64,000 nucleotides of DNA from Magnolia sinica. Lineage: Eukaryota > Streptophyta > Magnoliopsida > Magnoliales > Magnoliaceae. The position numbers were made by a program, and so were the translations under genes. Below are positions 11,578-23,619 of the stretch, one piece after another. The first letter of the stretch is position 1. Each line of letters starts with the position of its first letter. Location: contig NC_080588.1 in the NCBI RefSeq assembly GCF_029962835.1, positions 63,884,001 to 63,948,000 on the forward strand. The letters run 5' to 3'. The notes beneath the pieces were generated by a model. The model had not been told where the DNA came from and made no database searches. It saw only the letters and a program-made list of their open reading frames with translations.

Positions 11578-12800
11578 TTATCGGGCGGCAAAGTACCTTG
11601 AGTCATCGGCCGTGGTGCAGTCATGGAGCATGCTTTGTTGGTAGCCCTCATGGTTGGAGAATGGTGGAGGGCACACCGAAGTGCTCGTGTCACCCCAACT
11701 GGTGGTCTCACCTGAACAAGTTCCATTGCAGTCATCTACCATGTTCACTCCATAGAAGCAATCAAAGCCTTCTAATTTATGTGGCCCACTGCCATAAACC
11801 AGCTCATCGAGTTGGAGGGGAATTCCATTTAGACCCTCTGACGATGCGTGCATGCCCGGGTCGTTGATGTTGTGTTGGGTGCTAAATAACAAAGAACAAG
11901 CATCAGCGTAGGAATGCGCAGACGTCGAAGAGGATACCAAATTGATGGAATTTTCATAGAGATGTTGGCCAGCGGTGATATCGAGTGGGCACTGGAAATT
12001 TCCCAAATCACAATTGGGTTGCTGATGATCATTTGAAAACCTTCCCCCAAGCTTAATCAGAAGCTTCCTGATGGCTGAGTGATCATTGGTATGTGGATCT
12101 TGGTTAGGGTATGGCAATGGAGCAGGGACAGGCGGGTCCGGCCAATATGGCGTTTGGCTGGCGGTTTCGGCAGCAGCCATGAAATTCACATTCCCATTCT
12201 TCAGCTCTTGCTTTACTCCACAAGCTCTCCGCGCCTGCTGTTCTTTCCGCTGCTTGCCCAATAGCTTCTTCTTCAACCTTGTGTTCCAGTAGTTCTTTAC
12301 ATCATTATCTGTGCGGCCCGGTAACTGCGCTGCAATGATAGACCACCTGATCACAAGAATTAAACCACATTAGCTGATTATCAGAAGTTTAAGAAAAAAC
12401 CATGTAAAAACACATTACAGATAGATAATTGCCTGCTTCCGATGCTTATGTAGAGGTTACAAATGATGTTGTCTTCTTCTTCGGAGAATCCACCGTGCTT
12501 GATGTTCGGACGGAGGTAGTTCAACCATCGGAGCCGGCAGCTTTTTCCACATCGTTTAAGACCTTAAACATACAAAGGCCCACATACTGTAAATCAGATG
12601 GATTGAATACGGATACATGGAATGAAAGTGATCAGATAGGAAGAGAATGGTATGATTTATATACCGATCTTCTGCGGGAGTGTGATCCAGTTGCCTCCGG
12701 TGCCATGTTGTTCGATGTAAGCCTTGAGCTTGGCATCTTCTTCTGGTGCCCATGGCCCTTTCTTCACGTTGGCTTTGTCACAGCAAGGAGCTCTTCCCAT
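11578..12800 (-). CDS. R2R3-MYB transcription factor, RAX/MYB36/MYB84 (subgroup 14) type
   Basis: Three exons on the minus strand: 12800-12665, 12562-12433 and 12346-11578. They total 1035 bp (344 residues), and the 130-bp middle exon is typical of this family. Residues 1-14 read [15 protein letters not shown]2 (about 14-61) has W-x19-W spacing and ends [14 protein letters not shown]3 (about 67-112) runs from [16 protein letters not shown] through [21 protein letters not shown] to [11 protein letters not shown]. These blocks match subgroup 14 (AtMYB36, 37, 38, 68, 84, 87), nuclear DNA-binding factors that control axillary meristem formation and root endodermis differentiation. The C-terminal 230 residues are low in conservation apart from a near-terminal [10 protein letters not shown] stretch resembling the SWEDISS end of MYB84. 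The two introns sit at the conserved MYB positions. Intron 2 starts with GC, not GT. The start is fixed by the family N terminus. Which subgroup member is orthologous cannot be told here. Confidence 0.93.
12347..12432 (-). other. 86-bp GC-AG intron (intron 2 of the MYB gene)
   Basis: Exon 2 ends ...GGAAGCAG and the intron begins GCAATTATC; it ends TGATCAG before GTGGTCTATC. Joining here restores the [11 protein letters not shown] core of R3 with the usual phase. The nearest downstream GT would add 14 bases and shift the frame. So the donor is AG/GC, the best known non-canonical class, here with a weak +6 match (GCAATT rather than GCAAGT). Confidence 0.88.
12563..12664 (-). other. 102-bp GT-AG intron (intron 1 of the MYB gene)
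   Basis: Donor AAGATCG/GTATAA and acceptor TGTTTAAG/GTCTTAAA interrupt the Gly codon of QKIGLKRCGK, the standard position of the first R2R3-MYB intron. Confidence 0.9.
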
Positions 12801-12872
12801 GGCTTCTTTGAGGTTCGGCTTCTGTCCCTCTCTGTCTTCCTACTTTCTCTTTTGGGGCGGCGTTATTATATG

Positions 12873-12931
<59 letters not shown>

Positions 12932-12961
12932 ATTTTTCTCTCGTCGGCTGGCGTTATTTTA

Positions 12962-13002
<41 letters not shown>
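12801..13002 (-). promoter_or_regulatory. MYB 5' leader and putative core promoter with two CT microsatellites
   Basis: Upstream of the MYB start codon the coding strand carries an AT run (TATATATATATA, about 12866-12884) and two long CT tracts (AG on the plus strand at 12886-12929 and 12967-13002). CT-rich stretches near transcription starts are common in plant genes and can act as initiator-like or GAGA-binding elements. No transcription start can be fixed from sequence alone, so the AT run may be a TATA box or just simple repeat. Confidence 0.5.
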
Positions 13003-13005
<3 letters not shown>

Positions 13006-13509
13006 GAACAGGTAGAAATGTGGAAAAAAGGGACATGGTCGTTTGAACAATCAAATCTCTAACATATTTAAAGGAGCAATTATAAGATCCATAAGTCGAC
13101 GGTACGACAGACTAGAGTTTTCATTTTTTAACAAGTGGAAGCCCAGTCTCCAGCAATCCAGACCATTGGTTTTCCTTAATCAACCCAGAATAGAGAAACC
13201 TATCTGTGAGGACAATCGTAACCTCTCGGTTTGCACTTTGAAATAGAAGGTCAAGATTCGATATTCTACTAAAATGTCCATAGATCAGTTGCTAGGATCT
13301 CCTAATTGGGACGATTTTTAGCAAATATAGTCCATAAATGGTGGGCCATACCAAACCAACGGTCTGGATCATCTAACCATCGACACCACTTGCACAAAGC
13401 TAAAAACCCAAGTATAGTTCTAATCATCCTTATGCTGACGACATGAACTTTCTTAGTATAAAAATCTATAGGAGCCGGTGCTCAGGAGTCGGGATTAGCT
13501 ACTGTTCTT
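13003..13509. other. non-coding interval upstream of the MYB gene
   Basis: No coding potential seen and no recognised repeat. Probably holds distal promoter sequence of the MYB gene. Confidence 0.4.
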
Positions 13510-13868
13510 ATAAAATAGACAAGTGATCAGATACAGAGGCTGTATCATAAGTCATGATACAGCCATTGTTTTCCCACAAACATGTCACATGTGTGGAATA
13601 TCCAGTCCATCAAAACTGTGGGCAACACGATGATGATCACGTTATGAAAATCAGACCAATCCAATGAACAGCCAATGGTATAACTCGGCATACTGTATGG
13701 CCCACCCAATGAATGGATAGTCTTGATTTTCATACAATGCAATAACTATGGTGTGTCCCACTTTTTGCATGGATTAGATATTCTATACACATGACATTTT
13801 AGTGGAAAATTATTTATGTATCATAACGTATGATACAAACGCTGTATCCGAGCATTTCTATATAAAAT
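13510..13868. mobile_element. MITE-like element with about 52-bp imperfect terminal inverted repeats
   Basis: 13510-13561 matches the reverse complement of 13817-13868 over most of its length, sharing GATACAG, TGTATCATA and ATGATACA in order. The 255-bp interior has no ORF of note. Size and termini fit a non-autonomous DNA transposon. No certain target-site duplication was identified, so the superfamily is unassigned and the true ends may lie a few bases outside. Confidence 0.7.
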
Positions 13869-13984
13869 ATACAAGACTGGGTGTTTTTCTCATTGTCTTC
13901 CTCAGGCTAGAATCTCTATGTGCATCAGCAAGTGGGCCCATGCTCCATGTTTCCATTTCTAACGGACGCGGATTGCCAGCGAAA

Positions 13985-14027
13985 GCCTTTCTCAGGAACT
14001 TCCTAGCAGGGGAAGGTAGGTGGGGTC
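13985..14027. repeat. left stub of a fold-back repeat interrupted by the Tat element
   Basis: The sequence ending GGTAGGTGGGGTC continues logically at 24227 (TACTGTGGTGTTTGTAAG), giving the left-arm pattern of the fold-back family (GTGGGGYCYAC...). So the Tat element landed inside a fold-back element. Confidence 0.55.
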
Positions 14028-14629
14028 TGTTGCTTACGAAATCTGGGTGACTCTCCACTCGGATATCTGAACTCCGAGTCGCTTTAGAGCCCTGAAACTA
14101 CACAACAATGGTAAGCAAAGGAGACCCTGGCTTAAACAGGGGACCCTCCGATGCCTAAGTCAGGTCAATGGAATCAGGGTCTAAGTTGGGTTGTAGAGGG
14201 AGAGTGGAAGACGTTGCGTACCTATTTCCTCCCCGCAAGATGCTATTTATACCCCCTCACCTGAGATGGGCGTATCCGCATAACTCGGAGTATTCTGAGG
14301 GATTTACCATGTCCCGCGGAAGATCAGGCTATCTTATCGTTGTGCAGTCGTGCGGAAGTGGGCGGTTAAGTAACCGTCACCAGTCATGTGATAGTGGGAC
14401 CCTTCACAGCCTTCTTCATTAGCGGATCCTGGTCCGAGTCCTTAACCGAGTACCTAGGCCGCAGATGACTCCAAACCGACACCTTCAACCTCGAAGCATT
14501 CCAGGATTCCGCTCTGACCTTGGATTATCATCCTTCGCCTATACAACCCAGTGCTTAGTTTTACGCCTTGAACCGACTCTGACTTATCTCAGACCTCGGC
14601 TCTAATGTATCTCTGGTCTTCCCATAACA
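14028..14629 (-). repeat. 3' LTR of the Tat element (left in the window)
   Basis: 602 bp. On the element's own strand it follows a G-rich purine tract (AGTAGGGGGCTTC at about 14630-14642). It aligns end to end with the right LTR, with mostly transition differences. Confidence 0.92.
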
Positions 14630-15249
14630 GAAGCCCCCTACTCTCCGAGTTCAGACATGGACTCAGAGAGTAAGTATATCCGAAAGATCAGTGGTTTCCC
14701 TCGTTACACCCCCGACACGTGCGGTTGTAATTATGGTTTTTATATCCAAAAATATACGTCCTCGGGGTTTCCCATCTGCGGGTTATCCTCAAATGGACGC
14801 GTGGCGACGGTTGGGATCTCGAATCGTCATAGAACCTATGAGGGCCTGCCACGTAAGCCATGAAAGACGGTTGAGTGATGTTTCCACTACTCAGAGCTCA
14901 TCGCCGGATGCCAGAGGCACGCTGCCTGGCAGTGCCTGGGCCAGTGACATTCGGTCACGTGTGTTCCGAAGTCGGCCCATGATGGTTCGGCTGCGCTCAT
15001 CATATCTCGCCATTAATGTGAGAATCCTCTGCTGGCTATAAAAACTTCAATGCTCGGACGCGTTTCTCATTTTTGCATTTTGAATCCGTGTTGCAGTGGG
15101 TTACCTGAGGAGGCGATTTTCAGCGAAGGCGATTTTCGGCAACTGCAATTTCCAACGAAGGCGATTTCGACCAACTCGTAGTTTCCGGCCGAAGCGATTC
15201 CCAATGACAGCTCGTTGAGTCTTCCCTTTCATTTTCAGTTTACCACTTT

Positions 15250-17619
15250 CCTTCGCCTCTGTGGGATGTCGAATGATTCAAATATGGTCCCAGGTGATTA
15301 CGGCTTTAATGATGGTTTCGAGATGGGGAACTCTGACGATAGAAGAGGAGCCTCCGAAGGCCCCCTTTGAAGCAGTATCCCTCTTCCCTCCGCTCAAGAG
15401 GGACAAAGAGGCTGGAGCTCGGATGTGCCGTACAGGCAAGAAGAAAATCGCTCGAGCTTCCTAAGACTTAACAAGAGGCGATGTAGAGATGCCTGTAAGC
15501 GGGCGGGCTATAGAGACCATCTCGGGAGGCTCTGTACTAGTTGAGTCTCAAATGGGATGGATCCGATCGAAGTTCGAAATCTTGGACTCCGTACAGATAT
15601 GGGCGCCAAAGCCCCTTAATATCGTAGGAGCTCCTGCTGAAGGGGGAGTTGAGATCTTCCTCTGCGCGCTGCAATACGGGCTACAACTTTCCCTGCACCC
15701 CTTCGTTCGAGCCCTGACAGCCTATCTGGGACTGGCTCCAAATCAGTTTACCCCCAACGCTTAGAGGGTTTTAATATCTTCTTACATCATCTGGCATCAA
15801 GTTAGGAACCCAGAGCTAACACCAGAGGAACTGATATGCTTATACTTGGTCAAGCACGATAGCCAAGAGCCATGGTATTACTTCGCGACCGCGACAGTAA
15901 GGGTTCGGGGCTGGTCCTGTAACTTCAATCCTCTAATAAGGTTTGGAAGAACAAGTGATTCTGGGCTTCGAGTAAGTGGGAGGCGCCGGCGGCGGAGCTT
16001 GGGAACCTAAGGACTTGGGTTCCGACCCGATTCAACTCTCCAGGTCAGATTATGAACAGCCTTCTCGCAATGCTTCCTCATTTATTGTGATTTGACTGAA
16101 GTCTTCTTTTCATTTTTGCAGACTTCCCGAGGGGCCTCTCGTCACCTCGGGCCAAAAGATTCAGATCGTCATGGCTAGGGCGTGCCTAAGAGGCCTACAC
16201 TCCTGGTCGGGCCTAATCACTGTCGATAATCTTCATTGGTTCGAGCTCTATAAGACCAAGCCACTCCCAACTTCATTCAGTAAATGCCCCTTTAACGTGA
16301 TGATATTGAAGGTCTCTCGGCTCAGACATTAACTTATTGTTCTGTATATAGGCATGGTAGAGGCCTCCGAATCCCAGAATAGGAAAGCTGCTTTGACTGT
16401 CGAGGAGACGCTTAGAGTTGAGCCACTAACAAAAACAACCGTTCGGAGGAGGCAGGCGGCTCCTTACGGTGGGGGGCCCTTGGCCTCAATTTTTGTCACT
16501 GCAGCTCCAATTTCTGTTGCTACAGCTCCGGCTATAGCTGCTGCCTCAACTCCAATCTCCCCTCTTGAAGTTGCGCCTCGCGTCCCCGATGCACCTTCGC
16601 CAGCCCCCGAACCTTGCATAATCATCCCATCCTCTTTCGAGCGGGAGGAGACCATTCGGATGACCGATGCGATGCTCTCTCCTCCCGAAGCCGAGAACGA
16701 CCCTGGGGTTGAGGCTCCAGCTTTGGCAGGTAATAGGACTGGAGTAAGGGGAGCGATGGGGTCGACGCAGGTTGGAACTAGTGGAGAGAGGTTTCAACCA
16801 GGTTATCACATATCGTGCTTGGTTCGCTGGGCTACTAAACATGCTTCAGAGGAGGAGATAGTAGCCCTTCTCAACAAGTCAGACGAGTCCTTCATCAACG
16901 ACATGGCCTCCGTCTTATACCGGGTATTTCTACTAACCTTTCTTACCTTTGGTTTCTTTTGTTATGTCTGTATGCTCATTCTCTTACTTCGATTCAGTCG
17001 GTCCCAAAGCTCCTCTTAACCCCGGGAGAGGTTGAGGGATCTGGCGCAGAAAGACGCGGAGATAGGGACGCTCAAGAGCGAGATTGGGACCCTCCAAGAT
17101 GAGGTTGCGTTCCTCCAAATGGAGCAGGTGGAACTACGTCGACAGCTTGACGATGGAAAGGCCTGCGAGCTATAGCTAAAGGGGGTCGCGAGCGATCTTG
17201 AAGCCCGATGCGCTGCCACCACAACCGAACTGTCCCGAGCTAGGGCCCACGCCGACTCACTCGCTAAGGAGAACGCCCGATTGAGGGACGTGCTAAAGCG
17301 GGCCAAAGTCGAGGTGGCAGAAGATAAGCACTAAGCGGTCAGCCTGGAGAAGGAGGCTCAGCGGGCGGAAGACGAGGCCTCCCTGGCCTTGGCGGTGGCA
17401 GCTGTAGTGGATGCATTCAAGTTCTCGGAGGAGAGGACCACCGAAGCCACCAAGTTCTATAATTGTGTCTTCGACACTTGCATTGATGCGGTCCAGGAAC
17501 TCTATTTGGACCTCAACCTTGAGCCTGTACTACCCGAGAATGCAGGGGAGAAGCCAGTTGGAGATGCCTGCCCGGACCAAGCCCCTGCCTCTCAAGCTCC
17601 TCCTTCTCCAATTGAATAG
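15250..17619 (+). pseudogene. antisense coding region inside the Tat element
   Basis: Between the integrase and the 3' LTR lies a gene-like region on the opposite strand to gag-pol. Visible parts are an N-terminal globular segment (FLCALQYGLQLSLHPFVRA, YLGLAPNQFTPNA), a Pro/Ala-rich linker (about 16430-16720), and a long charged coiled coil (LRDLAQKDAEIGTLKSEIG to RLRDVLKRAKVEVAEDK, about 17030-17335). This architecture resembles the plant proteins filed in Pfam as a putative gypsy-type transposon family, and antisense ORFs at this position are known for Tat relatives such as Grande and Retand. Intron-like gaps ending in pyrimidine-rich TGCAG occur, as expected for a spliced antisense transcript. 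It shows several breaks, so this copy is a fossil. Confidence 0.7.
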
Positions 17620-17639
17620 CTTCCGACATTCCTTCTTTT

Positions 17640-18590
17640 ACAACTCTTTTAGACTTATCTTTTAACGGATAATCTAATGGATGATATATTTTTTTGACCC
17701 TCTGAAGAGGGCACAGTAATTAATTTTTTGGATGATGATCATTAGATGTTAAATCATAGTTGATTTTTTGGATGATGATTGTTAGATGTTAAATTGTCGA
17801 TTGCCGAACTGATTCCTTAGCAAATCGGCTCACCTAAAGGCCATTTTGTAGAATTATACGATGTTAAAATTATTGGGACCGGCCCCCTAGGGGGTCGATT
17901 CCTCCCACGAATGGCGAACAACTTTTAATAGATCCATCTGTCGGATGATGAGTCGACTCCTTTGTCGAGGAGTCGGGTCATCTACAGGCTTTTCCTCCTA
18001 ATACGAAGGGATGCATTGGCGATCTTTCGTGAGATAACATACTGACCCCTTCTTTAAGGGATCAGTCCGTTAAGTCGGCCCTTACTTATGAGAGGCAACT
18101 ATTCATTAGTCGATAATTCGTTCAGGTATATGTGAAGAGACATGGATTTTATTGAAAGCCTTAAAGGTTAGTTGCTCAGAGATGTATGCTTAATGAGGGC
18201 CTTCAGTGACCATTACATCAGGGGTAGTAGACTTTTAGGTGCTCGGCATTCCAGGGGTGGGGGAGCTAACGGCCTTCGAGATCCTCTAAGTGGTAGTAGC
18301 CAGCCTTTGTCGATCGGACCACACAGTATGGACCCTTCCAATTGGGTCCGAGTGCCCCAGCCCCTGGTTCTACAGTGTTTTGGAATACTCGGCGAAGGAC
18401 TAAGTCTCCTGGACAGAATCACCTAGTCTTGACCTTAGAATTGTAGAATCGCGTCACCTGTTGATGCCGAACGGCAACCCAAAGTCTAGAGATATCTTTG
18501 GCTTCCTCAAGTAGGTCCAAGTTAGCTGTGATATGCTTGGTGTTTTGATCTTCCTGATAGTTTCTAACTCGAGCTGTAGGGAGGCCGATT
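17640..18590. other. non-coding spacer between the antisense region and integrase
   Basis: No ORF with recognisable domains. Contains a short direct repeat (TTTTTTGGATGATGATYRTTAG at about 17722 and 17764). Part of the long 3' region typical of Tat elements. Confidence 0.5.
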
Positions 18591-18599
18591 TCAACCGAC

Positions 18600-21500
18600 A
18601 CCATCGCCTCCGAGCCATAGGAAAGTGAGAATAGAGTTTCTCTAGTAGATGACTGAGTTGTAGTCCCATAAGCCCAGAGGACGAATGGAAGCTCCTCGGC
18701 TCAATTACCTTTCGCTTTCTCTAACTTTGTTTTGAAATGGTGTTTGATGACTTTGTTAACTACTTCCACCTATCCATTAGGTTGCCGGTGCCGAGGCGAA
18801 GAATATGCGTTCGAAATGCCAAGCCCCTGACATATGCCTCAGAACTTGTCATTGTCGAACTATCTATCATTATCAGACACGATAGTGCGCGAGATCCCGA
18901 ATTGGCAAATTATGTTCTTCCAGACAAAATCAACCACCTTTTGTTCTATGATTTTTGCGACAAGCTCAGCCTCGGCCCACTTGGTGAAGTAGTCAACCGT
19001 AACAATAACAAACTTGACCTGCCCTTTCCCTATAGGTAGAGGTCCGATGATATTAATCCCCCATTGAGCGAACGGCCACAGTCCGCTCATGGGAGTCATT
19101 TCTTTCGCAGGTTGCCTCGGCACGGTGCGTACCGTTGACACTTGTCGCACCTTTGAACGTAGTTTTTCGAGTCCTCCCTGATGGTCGATCAAAAATATCC
19201 TTGGCGGAGTATTTTCAGAGCCAAGGCCAGACCACCAGAGTGATTTTCGCAGATGCCTTCATGAATCTCTCGAATCACGTAGTCTGCTTCATCGGGTCAG
19301 AGCTGTGAATGCCCTTTTTTGTATAAGATCCCGTCCAAGACTACGTATCGTGCCGCTCTAACTATCAGGCTCCTAGCCTCTTCGAGGGGACCTCACCAGA
19401 TGTGAGGTAGTTATAAATCGGGTCCATCCAACTCAGAGCATCTTCTATTGGGTTGACCGTTTTCTTCTCTATTTGGTTAATGCTTGGATGTTCTATGAAC
19501 TCCACGGGAATGACTCACAGAATCTTTCCTTCCGTGGCTGAGGCTAGCTTCGCTAGGGCGTCGGCCTAAGAATTCCCTGCCTTAGGAATCTGACTGATAG
19601 TGTAGCTCCAGATCCTTTCTATTAGTTTCCTTACTTTGGCTAGGTAAGCCACCATCCTAGTATCCTTGGCTTTATATTCGGTGGAGATATAATTCACTAC
19701 CACCTGAGAATCACATCATACTTGGAGAGACTATACCCTAGACTGGCCGTTAGCCTGAGTCCAGCCAGTAGAGCCTCATACTCCGCCTCGTTGTTAGAGG
19801 CCTTAAAACCGAGTTTGATCGCATACTGGATGGATGTAGAATCAGGCGCGACCAAGATAATTCCTGCTTCAGCACGCTTGGCATTGGACGACCCATCCAC
19901 ATAGAGAATTCATCCTAGCTCTGATATTGTCTCTTAATTACTTGGAGGAACAGGCGAAGGAGCCGTCTCCACTTTGGCTCCGATCCCCTCTTCGTTCGGG
20001 GCAGTGAACTCTGGAATGAAATCGGCCACAGCTTGGCCTTTAAACCCAGTCCTTGGTCGGAACTGGATATCGAACTCTCCGAGTTCGATCTCCCACTTAG
20101 TTAGCTGACCTGACACTTCGGGCCTCTAGAGGACTTGCTTGAGGGGAGAGTCGATCAAGACAACAATAGAATGAGACTAGAAGTACGGGCGTAACCTCCG
20201 AACTGAAACAACAAGGCAGAGTGCTAACTTTTCCAGAGTCGGATACCTTGTCTCAGTAGGTACCATAGCTTTACTCACATAGTATACGGGATGTTGTTTA
20301 CCCCCCACCTCTCTAATCAGGGTCGAGCTGACAGTTGAGGCCGAGACTGCAAGATATAAAAATAAGGGCTTGCCTTCTTCGGGTTTGGACAGTAGGGGCG
20401 GTGAGCCCAAGTACTGTTTCAATTGTTGAAAGGCTTGCTCACATTCCGATGTCCACTCAACCTTCTTATGACCCTTCAACTGTTGAAAGAAGGGGAGGCA
20501 TTTGTCGGTGGCCTTGGATATAAACTGCCCGAGCGTTGCTACCCGTCCAGCGAGGTATTGTATCTCCTTGATGGTCCGAGGCGAGCTCATGTTGAGGAGT
20601 GCCTTGATCTTGTCGGGATTTTTCTCAATGCCCCTCTGACTGACTTGAAACCCGAGGAATTTACTGAAGCCGACTCCGAAGGTACACTTCACGGGGTTCA
20701 GCTTCATCTGGTACTCTCGGAAGATGGAGAAGGTTTCCCCGAGATCTGCTAAGTGGTCGAATGCCTTGACGCTCTTAACAAGCATATCGTCAACATAAAC
20801 CTCCATAGTATATCCGATCTGCTTAGCGAACATTTGATTCCCTTGTTGGTGACGAAGGTAGTCTTCTGCCCGTATAGGAGATGCATCACGATCTAGTTAT
20901 ACCCAAAATAGGCATCCAGGAAGGAGAGTAGTTTGTGCCCCGCTGTACTGGCTTTCTTGATGAGGACCACATTTGCAATCCAATCAGGATAGTGTACCTC
21001 CTTAATGAAGCTAGTGCTAAGCAGTGTAGAGACTTCGTCGGCTACGGCTTCATATCGCTCGGCATCGAACGGCCTCCTCTTTTATTTCACGGGTTTGTGA
21101 TCCGAGTCCACATTCAGCCTATGAACCATGACATTAAGAGAGATCTCAGACATGTCCTGATGCGACCACGCGAAGACATCTCTGTGTTGTTACAGGAAAG
21201 CCAACATTTCAGAACGTTGCTTGGAATTCAACGACGTTCCGAGCTGAACAGTTTTGCTCGGATCTGCCTCGTTGAGCGGTATTACCTCCAAGTCTTTCAC
21301 AGATGAGTCCTCTTTAGGTCCCCTGAAATCGAGGACGTTAATGTTGAGGGCTTGCTTCACTGACCCTTTCTTTACTGCTATCGCATAACATCTCCGAGCC
21401 TCGCGCTGATCGCCTCAGAGGTAGCATATTCCGCCCTCGACGGGAAACTTCATCATCAGATGGTAAGTGGAGACGACTGCCCTCATTGCATTGAGATAAG

Positions 21501-23550
21501 GTCTGCCCATAATGACATGTTGCACCGATGGTACGTTAACAACAAGGAAGTCCACCATAAGGGTGACTTGATGCCGTCCTTTTCCCGCGATCACAAGGAG
21601 AGAGATGGCTCCCTCGGAGATCACTCTTTCTCCAGCAAAGCCGTGCAGGGGGGTCTTCACGGGTTTAAGGCGTGACCTTAGAATCCTCATTCTTTCAAAA
21701 GCTTTGGAGTATATTACATCAGTTAAGCTTCTGGTGTCGACCAGGATGTGGTACACCTTGTGGTTGGCTATGGTCATGGTAACTAGTAAGGCGTCATCAT
21801 GTGGATACTGGATTCTGTGCGCATCATCTTCCGTGAAGGTTAAACTACACGGGCTGACCCGGAGTTCTTTGCTCGGCCTCTTGGTCATGTGGATGTAGAG
21901 TTCCGGATCAGACTTCCAAGAATGAGCTTTACGGGCATTGTTTGAATCTCCTCCACCGGATGAACCACCAAAGATGGTACGAATTTCATCCGGCTCATCC
22001 GCAGTATTATTTGACTGCTCTCGTTCTTCTCTCCGAGCTATTCTCTCTTCCTTGGTATACCGGCGAAGATGACCCTTACAGATAAGATTCTCGATCTCAT
22101 CTTTGAGATCCACGTAGTCGGTCATGTTGTGGCCGTAATCTAGATGGAAATGACAATACTTACGCTTGTCTAGATGATTCGGGTTGGCCTTTATACAAAC
22201 AAGCCAATTCAGGAGCTTCTGGCCTCTAATGTCCAATAGAATTATTCAGTAAATGTGTTGAGGGGAGTGTATGAATGAAATTTACCCTCTGATTTTCTAC
22301 TCAGACGATGATCGGGAGGAGTGCAGTCGTCTGGTCTTTTACTGGACGGTTGGGGTTCTTCGCTCCTCAGCCTCTTCCCCTTTCCAGTTAGCTCTGCTAC
22401 TTGAACATTTTTATGAGCGTTGGAGAATTTCTCGGCATTAGTATATTTCTGAGCTCTGGTGACGAGCTCGGCTAACGTCTTTGGCAGATTCTTTCCAATG
22501 GAGAAGGTGAACTTCTCCTCTTTCAAGCCGCTGAACATGGTGGAGAGTGTCATCTTGTCGTCGTAGTCCTCCACTTGCAATGCTTCCTCATTGAAGCGGG
22601 CGATGAAGTCTTTCAACAACTCCTTAGGCCCCTGCTTGATGGTGAACAAATGGGTAGTCGGCTTCCAACTCTTCTTACCACTTATAAATTGGGTAAGGAA
22701 TAATCTACTGAGCTCTACAAAGGAACTAACGGAGTTGGGTTTAAGTTGCCAATACCAACTCCGAGCGGATCCAGTGAGCGTGATTGAGAAACCCCTGCAC
22801 ATCATTGCGTCCGTTCCTATCTGGATTTGCATCCATGAGCGATAAGCTTCTACGTGCTCGGACGGGTCACCTAACCCGGAGTACTGGATGATGGGAGGTA
22901 TTCGAAACCTCTGCAGCATCACCTCACTCATGATTGCGGAGGTGAAGGGAGGTTTAGTCTCTTCCATCATTGCCTGAATGGTGGCGAGAACAGACGAAGG
23001 CTGCTGGTTCTTTTGCAGTTTCAGAACCTGGTTGCTAAGTTCTGCGAACCGTGCTTCCCACGGATCTCTGTTCTTAGCTACCATCTCCATCGGAGCATCT
23101 GCATCGGGTGTTCTTCTTCCCCTTCTTCTCTCCAACTCATGACGAAGATCTATTGATGCCAGGGCTGAGGTGACCGAAACATATGTCGGAGCACGAGACA
23201 CTGTGTTCCGAACTGGAGCTTGATTTTGAGTTGGCGGAGAAGCTTGGACTAAAACTAAAATCCGAGCAGCCTGATATTGTGACCCTTCAGGCCTTGTACT
23301 CCGCGATGCAGACTAGATTTCCACCACCGGTCCGATCGCCTCCTGAGCGAGAGGTGGTTGTTGCTCCTGTCGTTGCTTCATCTGATTGATTTCATCGCAC
23401 AGGGCTTGATTTCATTCTGCATTGCTCGATATTTGCTTGCCCGAGTACGGGAGCACTGGGATGGCCCTTAAGCCAACTCAGCATGAATTAACGAAGAAGA
23501 CCGAGTCTGTTCATTTGGCTCTGGCTCCATAGCTGCAGATTTCTTCTTTC
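18600..23550 (-). pseudogene. Tat gag-pol region (fossil)
   Basis: Domains in order on the minus strand: gag (about 23200-22250; RSWYWQLKPNSVSSFVELSR, IKQGPKELLKDFIARFNEEA), a nucleocapsid-to-protease stretch (about 22230-21420; DYGHNMTDYVDLKDEIE), reverse transcriptase (about 21350-20450; YTMEVYVDDMLVKS), RNase H (about 20450-20170; FLYLAVSASTVSSTLI), a chain-break segment (about 20116-19934; GQAVADFIPEF), the extra RNase H (about 19900-19690) and integrase (about 19200-18600; WPFAQWGINIIGP, VTVDYFTKWAEAE). Order and the doubled RNase H identify Tat. Several breaks are present. Confidence 0.9.
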
Positions 23551-23596
23551 TTCTCGCCATTGTACTTAAAAATAGGAACTGACTTTTTGTATCAGA

Positions 23597-23614
23597 TTCC
23601 CACAGACGGCGCCA
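23597..23614 (-). other. primer-binding site of the Tat element
   Basis: Reads TGGCGCCGTCTGTGGGAA on the element's strand, 5 bp after the end of the 5' LTR. This is a standard tRNA-complementary sequence of plant Ty3/gypsy elements. Confidence 0.85.
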
Positions 23615-23619
23615 AAAAA

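Noticed and set aside
11424-11735. 103-codon minus-strand ORF as an extra gene or extension of MYB
   Set aside because: It overlaps the MYB last exon in a different frame and extends into AT-rich 3' flank; no domain.
12724-13062. ORFs through the AG/CT repeats near the MYB start
   Set aside because: Low-complexity RERE and SLSL repeats in the MYB leader; the exon structure of MYB explains the coding part.
16354-17619. Host gene with proline-rich and coiled-coil parts
   Set aside because: Enclosed by the two LTRs of the Tat element, at the known site of antisense ORFs in that lineage.
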